From contig OX637353.1 of NCBI GenBank assembly GCA_951799405.1, positions 10,912,001 to 10,976,000 on the forward strand: a stretch of DNA of 64,000 bases, read 5' to 3'. The DNA comes from Agapetus fuscipes. Lineage: Eukaryota; Arthropoda; Insecta; Trichoptera; Glossosomatidae. A program made the translations under genes and the position numbers. Of this stretch, positions 55,744-64,000 are shown in pieces (the stretch's first letter is position 1; each line of letters begins with the position of its first letter). The notes under the pieces were generated by a model. That model saw nothing but the letters and a program-made list of their open reading frames with translations. It was not told the DNA's origin and did not search any database.

Positions 55744-56639
55744 AGCCATAAGCATTTCTTTAAATTTTAGAATCTGTCTTTCTATAAAACTCAGTTATAT
55801 CAGTAAAATAAGTTTTAACATATTGTTTATGATTATTAGGGGAACAGTGTTCTTCAAATTAATTGGTAAGTCTATGAATTTGACAGTTATTACATCATCT
55901 AAGCAGTTCATTCATTGTGAACTCGTCAAAAATTACCGTTTTTTCTTTTTATAAATTAAATAGAAAAAACAAAGTTTTCATTTACTGTTTTGCTCAAACC
56001 CCTTTGCCTAATAATGCATCTTCAAGAACATAATTTTTACCTACCTATGATGCCTTATTGGACGAAAACGGTTAAGCAAAAAAAAAAAAAGTGAATCAAA
56101 ACATTGTTTTTTCTATTTATTTTATGAAATATACAATGGACTTTCACTGTATTAACAGAACAGCCCTGAATGATTTGTTTTTTCGTGATTTATTCTAATA
56201 TACATCACTTCCATCACTAGTATTCGTTATACGACCCTGCTCATCTTGCGTGGCAATTTAGAAACCCGCCCACAGAGTGATGCGGGGTATGAATGGAGAA
56301 AGGGAGGTACTAGATGGAAGGGGGTGGGGTGCATTTCCGGCCGATGGTAATATTATTTTAGGCTAAGTGCATTTTTAGCGGAGAGCTATTAATTCCTAAT
56401 GTATTGTGGGAGAGTTCACCTATTAGTGGGCATTAGGCTATAGCTGACTCCACTACCGTATTCGAACACAGTCATAAACTGAGAATGCAATATTTGAACG
56501 AAATTTTTCATATAAATATACCCTGCAGCTTTCAAATCAGATGGGTAATCAAAATATTAGATCAGACAGAAACATCGGTGAGAGATTCCAAAATGCATGC
56601 TTTGACAGTGCGTCCCGTTAGTACATGTTTGTCTTATTG
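55744..56639. other. Spacer
   Basis: AT-rich, except for a purine-rich stretch at 56280-56345. No gene seen. Confidence 0.5.
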
Positions 56640-56875
56640 CCATCAGAGATAATTCCACATGAGCAATGTTTATATGTGTATTGATTACTGCACCGATGTG
56701 TCGTTTGAAAACTGATATGTAAAGCAACTCGCACATTATCGTGTCTTGCGTTTTTCTCTTAGCTCAGATTGTGTAAAAAGTGATTCTTAAGACAATTTCA
56801 TTGAAAGGTCATCTTTATATCAAAAGGTAGATAAGCCAAACAAGCACTGGGAGACGAGTTTTGTCTATATCACAT
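56640..56875 (+). repeat. Repeat E, longest copy
   Basis: It joins the segments seen separately at 1.6 kb and 22.6 kb, from CCACATGAGCAATGTTTAT to AAACAAGCACTGGGAG. Confidence 0.6.
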
Positions 56876-57004
56876 TAAAGGAGTACATTATGTTTGCTTG
56901 AAACAGAGAAGTATGGAAAGATGTAGGGTTGTATTTTGTTAGCACTTCTGACAGCGGTTTCTAATCAGGAGAATAGATTTACTCGTATACTGTTACGAAT
57001 ATGC

Positions 57005-57090
57005 AGGATATTGACCAAATCTATCCAGCATTTCTGCAGACTTTGCTGTCATTGCCCACGCTTCACACCCATAAGTCACAACTGTTATAC
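57005..57090 (-). pseudogene. LINE RT C-terminal scrap
   Basis: One minus-strand frame reads TVVTYGCEAWAMTAKSAEML and DRFGQY. The YGCEAW motif followed by a Leu-Arg-rich stretch is the usual region just after RT in RTE/Jockey-type LINEs. Only about 28 codons are left. Confidence 0.6.
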
Positions 57091-57627
57091 TTCAATTTAA
57101 ATAAACTTCAAAATTATAGTTCTAAATACATATAATCCAATATACATCAGCTTTTTATTTCTCGATGGCCATTGCCCATTGTGGTAAAAAGAAAACATCT
57201 CCATCCGATGTAACGCAGTGCTTATTTCCGTGGCCATTATTTGTGAGTAGAGGTCCTCCATCCTGAAGCGCCCCACTTTCCTCTGATACAGATTTACATG
57301 GGCACAATTGATGCATTAGTGTAATGGGCCGCAGTGTACGGGATTTATTCCTGACGGTCCGTTTTTAGTAAAGTGCAATTAAATCGTAATGCACAGGGAG
57401 GTAGGCGGCAGCAGTGGGCGGGAACAGTGGGCGGGAAAGGGGGCGGTAATGGAAGTCTGGCAATCACCACGCTCGCCTGGCTTACTGAGTAGGCTTTTAA
57501 GGACCTCCTTGTCCGAAAGTGGCCAATGATAATAATAATATTTTCGACTTGTTTTATTTTTATTTTTTGGTTTAAGGTTCTTTCGCTAAGTTCGCGCTTT
57601 TCAATGCTGTATGTATACACTTTGATG
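57091..57627. other. Spacer with a short GC-rich tandem
   Basis: CAGTGGGCGGGAA occurs twice in tandem near 57412-57437. No gene seen. Confidence 0.45.
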
Positions 57628-58360
57628 GAACTGTACCCTGAGTATGAGTTGCAAAACTTAAGCAAAGTAAAGTTTACGGAAAGTATTAAAAATGATTTTC
57701 CCCAAAATCTGCCGTTTTTGTTTGTTTGAACTTGATTTCCTTCATAACTCTTTTGCTTAGACCAGTGGTTCCCAAACTTTTAATTTCCCGTACCACTCAC
57801 GAAATTGTAAATCAGTGGCGTACCACTGAAATGTAACAGTTAAAATAAATCGTTCACAATGGTAAAATAACAAAAACTGTAACAACTGTTAATCACAACA
57901 TTATGTTTATTTATTAATCATAGAAAAAAATACGATACTCTACTTGCGAAAAATCGTGCTGCATGTTCGAAACAAGAGGAAATATACAGTCATGGCCATA
58001 AAAAGTCATATGGCCATAGCTGCTTGCGTAGCACCTTAAGAAGCGTCGCGTACCACCAGTGGTACGCGTACCATAGTTTGGGAATCACTGGCTTAGACCA
58101 TAAAGTGTAAGAAACAAAAACAGCAGATTTTTGGGGAAAATCACTCTTTAATACTTTCCGTAAACTTTACTTTGCTCAAGTTTTGCAACTCGTCCTAAGG
58201 GTACTGTACCCTTAGTACGAGTTGCAAAACTTGAGTAATGTAAAGTTTACGGCAATTATTAAAGAGTGATTTCCCCCAAAATCTGTCGTTTTTGTTTGTT
58301 TGAACTTGATTTTCTTCATCACTGTAACTCTTTTGCTCTGTAGATGTCATAGAGCTCTCT
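57628..58360. repeat. Foldback element with three arm copies
   Basis: Arm 1 (about 57633-57762) and arm 2 (58099-58206) are inverted copies. Arm 3 (58200-58345) repeats arm 1 in direct orientation, so arms 2 and 3 also form a palindrome, meeting at AAGGGTAC and GTACCCTT. Shared words include GAGTTGCAAAACTT and GTAAAGTTTACGG. Confidence 0.8.
57763..58090. mobile_element. hAT-type MITE
   Basis: 328 bp with terminal inverted repeats CAGTGGTTCCCAAAC and CAGTGATTCCCAAAC (one mismatch). It is flanked by a perfect 8-bp target duplication, GCTTAGAC, at 57755-57762 and 58091-58098. The 8-bp duplication and CAG-TGGTTCCCAAAC ends fit the hAT superfamily. No transposase ORF, so it is non-autonomous. A second, subterminal palindrome (GTACCACCAGTGGTAC) lies near the right end. 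Confidence 0.92.
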
Positions 58361-58841
58361 ATTATAATGACGACGCTAACCAATGTAGTTTTATTATTGG
58401 ATATAGTATACTGGTGTTCTATATTTTTGGAAGTCTTTTAAACTCTATCAAAGTACGCCTTGGATTTTAAGTAGTTTTTGCAGATAAAGGTGATATCAGA
58501 CTTTTCGTTCACTTCAAGACTGCCTGGGTGTTTTGAACACAAAAATAATGAAAGTACTTCTTACTCTCAAGGGGTTATTTTCTTATTTTTTGTTCTTGCT
58601 TTTTTTTTTACTTTTGGCTATCAATTTTTTTTTCACGCTACGTCACTTAGTCAAAGTTTAAAAACTGTTGGCTTCCGCTCTGCCAACCAGTGCACCGCTT
58701 ACGGAGCCTACCTACCTGTAAATGTCCATCCAGTTTTCCCTGTGCCTTCCAACTAGACAAGTTTTTACTAAAAAAATTATGGTTTGCTCACTTTTTCCAC
58801 AGCCGCACTCCAAAGAATCCTTCCTACACTGCTTATTTTAT
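58361..58841. other. Spacer
   Basis: T-rich tracts near 58590-58635. A 92-codon + strand frame at 58478-58756 has no recognisable domain. Confidence 0.4.
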
Positions 58842-58969
58842 CCCATTCTTGTGAAGGTTTGAAATAAACACCGAAACGGAAAACGTTTTCTTACACCCAT
58901 CGTGGAGATCGAACCCTTGCCCTCTGGTACTGAACATAAACATTCTATTAACTGAGCTATCGAGCAGAT
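58842..58969 (-). repeat. SINE-T1 head and adjacent body
   Basis: AAATAAACACCGAAACGG to ACTGAGCTATCGAGC; the 3' half is missing. Confidence 0.8.
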
Positions 58970-59097
58970 TGTTTTTTACCTTACTGACTTATATTATTCA
59001 AGTTACATTTAGATCCGGTTCACCAACGTATTTTCTTTGTTGTTTATGATGCTTTTATAGAGATACACCATTCTCTTCCCTCTTTTTCAGCTATTCA

Positions 59098-59270
59098 TAG
59101 TCAATTCCTGGACTTAGACCTCCTCCAATCCTCTCCATGTTTGTCTATCGGCTGCTGTGTTCAGCCATCCTTTGCTTACAGTTTTCTTGATGTTGTCCAG
59201 ATACCTCAGTTGGGGTCTTTCCACTCCCTGCTTGAACATCCTGGGCCGCCACTGGATGATTGACCATTAT
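59098..59270 (-). pseudogene. LINE-B 3' fragment
   Basis: Minus-strand pieces in alternating frames resemble QWRPRMFKQGVERPQLRYLD and GWLNTAADRQTWRGLEEV, as in the 19.4-kb and 36.3-kb copies. It ends near the same point as they do. Broken by frameshift. Confidence 0.7.
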
Positions 59271-59381
59271 CTGGTTATAAAGACCCTGTTTATCTCCCCC
59301 GTTTAACCTTTGACAAAACTTAACCCAACTCGCTGATTGGCCGACGTTTGACAATGCACCGGCCCAGCCAAACCTTCTAAA

Positions 59382-59640
59382 TCTTAATCTAAATCTAAAT
59401 CTAAGCTGCAAGGATATGTATAATTTGAAGTTCCTATTAAATGCATTCCCACAAGCAAACACGCATAATTTCGCGCTCACACATGCCGCATGTGGACGTA
59501 CAATATAAAAACCCCATTCCTCAAATGGACATAAGCCCTGTAACTCTTGCCGACCTTCCCTGAAACAGGGGTGACATTGGCAAAGTGAACCATTTTTTAC
59601 AGTATGGGTGGTCAGCCTCATACCAACCTATAAGTCAAGG
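59382..59640 (-). repeat. L3, full length and well kept
   Basis: The tail has AATCTAAATCTAAATC; the head ends ACCAACCTATAAGTCAAGGA. The 158-codon minus frame across this L3 and the LINE-B piece is not a gene. Confidence 0.87.
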
Positions 59641-60209
59641 AATCCTTAGTTATTATAATTGAAGTGTTTTTTCTTTCTATTGCTTTATCTGGTCGAAAAT
59701 TGGCTGCATTGTCATTGAGAAATCTTGAGATTTTTGCGAGCCTGTCGAAATAAAATAGAAACATTTAAATAAGTGTACTAATAAAATACGCGAAATACGC
59801 AAAGAGTTTGAAGAGTCTGATATCTTCTTTACACGAGAGATGCAGCGTGTGAAGATGTGTAGTACGAGTACATACACGAGACCAGTTGAAAGTTGAACGC
59901 AAACGTTCCGATAACGATCAGAACAAACCCCATTACGCCAAGTTACTCCGAGTAGAAAACACCACGTCAACACTCAATCATAGCGTTCACCAAAATTATG
60001 CTAATCAAAACAGCGTGTCTATTGAGTGTTTTAACTACTAAAGATTGTTTTTATTACAGGAAATACGTTACTGATACTAACATGTCAATAGGAAGAGAGA
60101 TGCTAGGATTCCACGTATCGTTCTTCAAAGGAAACCAAACAGGAGAAGAATCAATCAATTCAAGAGATGACGTTATAGCTGGCAGTAGCGTTACAAAAAG
60201 ATCTTTCGG
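59641..60209. other. Spacer with an unexplained 72-codon frame
   Basis: An open frame at 59998-60216 (KYVTDTNMSIGREMLGFHVS in the middle) is preceded internally by TTGTTTTTATTACAG, an acceptor-like site at 60059. No family is recognised; it may be a stray exon or chance. Confidence 0.2.
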
Positions 60210-60425
60210 ATCATAAGAAAGCATCGGTCAATATAAAATACATAGAGGGCGTACGGTTTTTTCTTTCTATAGTAACAAACAAGCCATCAACACACAATAG
60301 GTGAACAACGAAAAAATAAGAAATGATATAGCAACGAGATACGTCAAAAAGAGACATAAATGTAACTGTTGCCTGGAAACTGATTATAACAAAACCTTGT
60401 TTATATCGACAGCTTCAAGGTAACA
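60210..60425 (+). repeat. Repeat F
   Basis: Forward counterpart of 6430-6720; shares ATAGTAACAAAC and TTGCCTGGAAACTGATTAT. Confidence 0.6.
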
Positions 60426-60443
60426 TTGAATAAATAAGTGACA

Positions 60444-60650
60444 TAAACGCAACTAAGCTACACATATAGTTAAACTTCTTTGCATGTGGTGCTTTGGGAC
60501 CTATTTATTTTTACAGGTAAGGGGGCCGGCCTCACACCAACTACTTTCAGTTGAAGTGGGGGTTTCCCAGCTCCCGGGAGGGCTGGTTCTCATTTCTTAC
60601 GAAGGCTGAGTAAACCTTGAGATCAAACCCTTGCTCTCGGCATGGAATGG
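60444..60650 (-). repeat. SINE-T1, head truncated
   Basis: From CGCAACTAAGCTACACATAT to CTCTCGGCATGGAATGGA, where a SINE-T2 follows at once. Confidence 0.8.
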
Positions 60651-60843
60651 ATTCTCAAGCAAGACCCAGTAGCTGTAAGGCTGGATGGACCTTTGGTGAC
60701 CGGTCATTGGTAAAGGTTTTATGAATTTTTCAACCCAGCGAAGAGCAAATTTGAAAAAATAACTGGTACATATTTTGTGCTCCGCCGGGAATCGAACCCA
60801 CAACCTTTCCATTCAGAGGCCGAAGTGTTACCACTGAACTATA
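60651..60843 (-). repeat. SINE-T2
   Basis: TTCTCAAGCAAGACCCAG to a head cut at CACTGAACTATAAG. It abuts SINE-T1 exactly, so it probably inserted into it. Confidence 0.82.
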
Positions 60844-62337
60844 AGTTTTTACAAATTTTACTTATATATATTTTGACTTATACATATATTACTATATTTT
60901 ACATAGCTGTCCTTGACAACTCCATTGCTGGGTTGAATTCAGTTTCGTTCTATTCACCGTGGGTGACGTGTCTCTTCTGTGTAAAATCATTAGATAAAAT
61001 CCTGAAAATTGCTGTTTAATATTTGATTTGTGGGTGTTTGTGTGGAGATGGAGCTGAAAATGGACCTGAGATGCTGCCGGGAGAAAGTAATTAGGCTGAT
61101 TGCATTAAAAATAACTAATGTCGCGACATTAATACAAACTTAAAACCAGTGGCGTGTTCCTGTCCGTGAGTAAAGCGGTTTGCACAATTATTTTTCTACC
61201 ATTCGAATTTCGATTGGTTAAGGCATTATTTATGGGGATGTGGAAAGGTCTTTCGTAGTCTGTGCTTCGGGTCTTCCACCCATATCGGGTTTTCCCGATA
61301 TTGAGGTGTACCAGGAACAGGTTATGGAGTAGATATTTCCACAAATATTGTTTTGCCAGGTTTTCTTTATTTTGGCATCTGTCTCGGGTCTACTTGGCCG
61401 GACTTGCTGAGTATCAGACGGTGCCATGGTATTGCGAATTTTGGTAGAATGATGGGGTAAATTAGAAGCTGTCTTCTCTAACAAAAGCAGCTTGGAATAG
61501 AGTATGGAGTAGGCGCGCGTTAAGTTTTGGTAACGGGAATGCTGAAATATCCGACCCAGTGGGGTAACACTTAGTCGAAGCTGGTGACAAGACTTCCTTT
61601 CTTTTTGCCAAGAATTAGCGTGCTAAAGTCCTGTGACGATTCTTTGGTAGAAGAGAGAGAGCGTCAAGCTTGTAAACCGATCGGTTAATCTCACTTCGGG
61701 GTCGCAAGTCCCCGACTTCTCCATTGGAGCTAGCAGGCAGATTTTCTAATTAGAGGTGGGTCATTAATTAAAATAAATATGGGGTGGGTGGAGGTAGATT
61801 TTGCATATTATTATAAATATATTATACGTAATACATTTAGGCGCTATGTAATTTATTCATATTGTTATTATATTATTATTCTGTATGTTTATGTAATCTG
61901 TCAAATAAAAGGACTAACAAAATTAACACATCAATTAACTTTTCGCGATCTGCGTCCCCCCTTTTTCCTTGTTCCTCATTTTGTATACGCCTTTGAATAC
62001 GTTGACTGCCGTGTTCTTTCTATACGCCGGCCGTGACCTTACCAGAGCGGGATCTAGTAATTTCACAGAAAACAAAATCCCATTAAAAATGAAAGTCACT
62101 TGTTTTAAAATCGGTTTTAATATCATATAGTCATTTTGCATTACACGTAACTTAAATTCTCGTAAGCTTTTTAATTATAATTTTGAATTTACAATTTAGT
62201 TAAAAAATGCGTATGTTCCACACCAAACGATAACGAATTTGGGTTTGCCACTAAAGTAGATTTTGAAACGGTAAAACAAAAAATTACACAACGTTCCGTT
62301 TCATTAGCTACTACACGACGAGGAGTCCTAACCTTAG
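60844..62337. other. Long stretch without a recognised gene
   Basis: Bases 61230-61500 carry overlapping open frames of 61-84 codons on both strands (for example DMGGRPEAQTTK on minus), possibly an old transposon; no domain can be named. Bases 61560-61760 are unique-looking. The remainder is AT-rich. Confidence 0.4.
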
Positions 62338-62448
62338 CTAGACGATCACACAATTGGCCAAAACTACTACGATCACTCCGATGAGGCAGCGAGGGATTAC
62401 CAGCACCAGCATTACCAGTTCCAGTACGAGCAGTACCAGCGTTCCTAG
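62338..62448 (+). other. Exon-like segment, Tyr/Gln/His-rich
   Basis: After an acceptor-like CCTAACCTTAG, one frame reads LDDHTIGQNYYDHSDEAARD and then YQHQHYQFQYEQYQRS before TAG. Codons prefer C or G at the third base (CAC, TAC, CAG), unlike the AT-rich surroundings. It could be a terminal exon of an unknown gene or an imperfect (ACCAGC)n run. Confidence 0.25.
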
Positions 62449-62673
62449 ATCTCTGATCTACCTTCACCTTCATCATGGACCAAGGACTAAAGGATCTTCA
62501 ACAATCTCTCTGAGAGGGAAGATCTCACCATATGGAGATCTCACCAATTGGAACCATCTGGAGAACTTCTCTCCATTTCTTCGTAGGGGAGGGGAATTCT
62601 ACACAATGGTCTAAGCGACTCTGTCTCCCCGCAGAATCTTTGTTCGTATTTATGTGCCGCATAGACAAAAGTT

Positions 62674-63110
62674 ATGACTCTGGATGAAATGAAAGAAGTA
62701 TGCAAGGACAGGAAGAAGTGGCGGCTAATCTGCAATGCTGATTTTTAATGTTGGTTTATTGGCTTGCTACATTTTTTGCATAAGACATTTTTTACTTTTT
62801 TTGTATAGATTTATTTTTAAGGTTTTGTTGTTTTCTTATACTTAAATGTTATTTATTACTCGTATTTCTTGACTTATAGGTTGGTATGAGGCTGACCACC
62901 CATACTGTAAAAAATGGTTCACTTTGCCAATGTCACCCCTGTTTCAGGGAATGTCGGCAAGAGTTGCAGAGCTTATGTTCATTTGAGGTTTGGATTTTAT
63001 TTGTAAGTACACAATCAGCATTTGTAAGCGCGAACTACACGTGTTTGTTTGTGGGCATACATCTGAGAGCTTTGAATGAATATATCCTTGCAACTTAGAT
63101 TATAGATTAT
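62674..63110 (+). repeat. L3 with the LINE ORF C-terminus
   Basis: Bases 62674-62748 read MTLDEMKEVCKDRKKW and RLICNADF, then stop. The first half matches LINE-A (MKLDEMKEVCKDR). An AT-rich 3' UTR leads into a complete L3 ending at 63110. This copy shows what L3 is derived from. Confidence 0.8.
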
Positions 63111-63811
63111 AGATAGACGATTCTCGCATGTTCGATAACATGGTAGATACTTCCATAATATATGGTACTAGAGCATTGTTCTACAGTCTATACTACACCA
63201 GAGACGTCACACACACACCAACCAGTGTGCCTAGACTCACGTACAACAAATCTATAGTTCGTAACAGTGCCTATCAATATCACCATCGTTGTCATCAAAA
63301 ATTTTTTTAGAAACCAAAACACCCAATAGACAGCATTTTTTTAGTAAACGCTATGGTTGTGTATAAACTTTTTGTTTTATACCCACTCGGGTCAAAGTTC
63401 TCAGGGTCGACAATGGACTGGTGCGATTGAATCTGAAAAGCTCATTATAAATGCTTAATCACGGACCCTCTGGCTAATTAGGCTGTCAGAGCCGAGGCCT
63501 ACCGAGACCTACCGAAGCCTGCCGAGAACTACCGAGACCCACCGAGGCGCTCTAAGGCGTGATGGTCCGGAAAAGTTTGCAAAGCGCCTTCAAGACTTTC
63601 AACTTGAACCGCAAACTGCTCCAACGTCTAATTTGTTTACACACCTTGTCAGTACGGTAACTTACAATAGTATTACTCATTTATGAGTTTATAAGGTAAC
63701 TGTTACTGTATCTAGCCGCCATTCCGCTAGAGGCGGTTAGTATCTCTGCAGATGCGTCTCAACGTTTTTCTGCCCTTGCACACTTCTTTTATCTCCTAGG
63801 ACCTAGACATT
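63111..63811. other. Spacer with a short CCGAGA tandem
   Basis: Bases 63490-63550 hold about six ~10-bp units of the type CCTACCGAGA. No gene seen. Confidence 0.5.
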
Positions 63812-64000
63812 TATCACTCTAATCTAATCTAATCTAAACTGCAAGGATATAAACCATTTAAGATTTATATCAAATGCATTCCCACAAGCAGACATGTATA
63901 ATTTCGCGCTAACACATGCCGCATGTGGACCTACATTATAAGAACCCATCTCAAATGAACATAAGCCCTGCAACTCTTGCCGTCCTTCCCTGAGGTGACA
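63812..64000 (-). repeat. L3, cut by the window end
   Basis: A clean tail (AATCTAATCTAATCTAAAC) in reverse, followed by the body up to CCTTCCCTGAGGTGACA at the edge. Confidence 0.85.

Noticed and set aside
59145..59621. A 158-codon gene on the minus strand
   Set aside because: It runs across a broken LINE-B piece and an L3 copy; the L3 part is translated in the same way at many other loci.
1..64000. A bacterial-type defence, biosynthetic or secretion system
   Set aside because: No clustered co-directional genes, Shine-Dalgarno sites or such protein families are present; the only host gene recognised is spliced.

Overview
The window is animal nuclear DNA, almost certainly from an arthropod and most likely an insect. 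It is AT-rich and gene-poor. It holds one spliced gene with GT/AG introns, an LMO-family LIM-only gene that is closest, by recall, to insect Beadex. Almost everything else is transposable elements in several layers. Nothing bacterial is present: no operons, CRISPR arrays or insertion sequences. The order of insect cannot be fixed from the sequence alone, although Lepidoptera would fit the LINE types.

Layout. The left edge (1-1615) is the 3' part of an intact reverse-transcriptase ORF of a LINE, here called LINE-A, with a (CAAGA)n tail. From 1.6 to 14 kb lie SINEs, LINE 3' ends and AT-rich spacer, plus a foldback-like inverted repeat at 9.7-10.7 kb. A complete Ty3/gypsy-type LTR retrotransposon occupies 14187-19223. 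It has a single open gag-pol frame, 233-bp LTRs that look identical, and a 5-bp target duplication, so it inserted recently. From 19.4 to 28 kb there are LINE relics, SINEs, a 5S rRNA-like sequence joined to a SINE (25188-25304), a second LINE-A end, a solo-LTR-like repeat and a minisatellite. The LMO gene runs on the + strand with four recognised coding exons (28241-30868) and a probable spliced 3' UTR reaching about 33490. Its first exon, with the start codon, was not found. From 33.5 kb to the end the repeat mosaic resumes, with nested insertions, minisatellites, hairpins and a hAT-type MITE (57763-58090).

Three dispersed families recur and are named here for convenience. SINE-T1 is a tRNA-derived SINE whose head contains TAGCTCAGTTGGTAGAG. 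SINE-T2 is a tRNA-derived SINE whose head contains GTAGTCCAGTGGT and which ends in (ATT)n. L3 is a roughly 250-bp repeat ending in (TTAGA)n or (TATAATC)n. Two L3 copies extend upstream into the C-terminus of a LINE ORF related to LINE-A, so L3 is best read as the 3' end of that LINE. LINE-B is a separate RTE-like LINE seen only as decayed 3' pieces. Letters D to H label smaller repeats. Repeat strands follow the tRNA head (SINEs) or the reading direction of the LINE ORF (L3).

The genes do not form a pathway. The LMO gene is a host developmental regulator of LIM-homeodomain complexes; the other coding sequences are transposon enzymes. The gene body is clearly poorer in repeats than its flanks. 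I found no undescribed multi-gene system. The more unusual items are the 5S-SINE junction, the foldback-like elements with minisatellite arms, the LINE origin of L3, the young gypsy element and a miR-9-type seed match in the LMO 3' UTR. All repeat boundaries were judged by eye and may be off by several bases.
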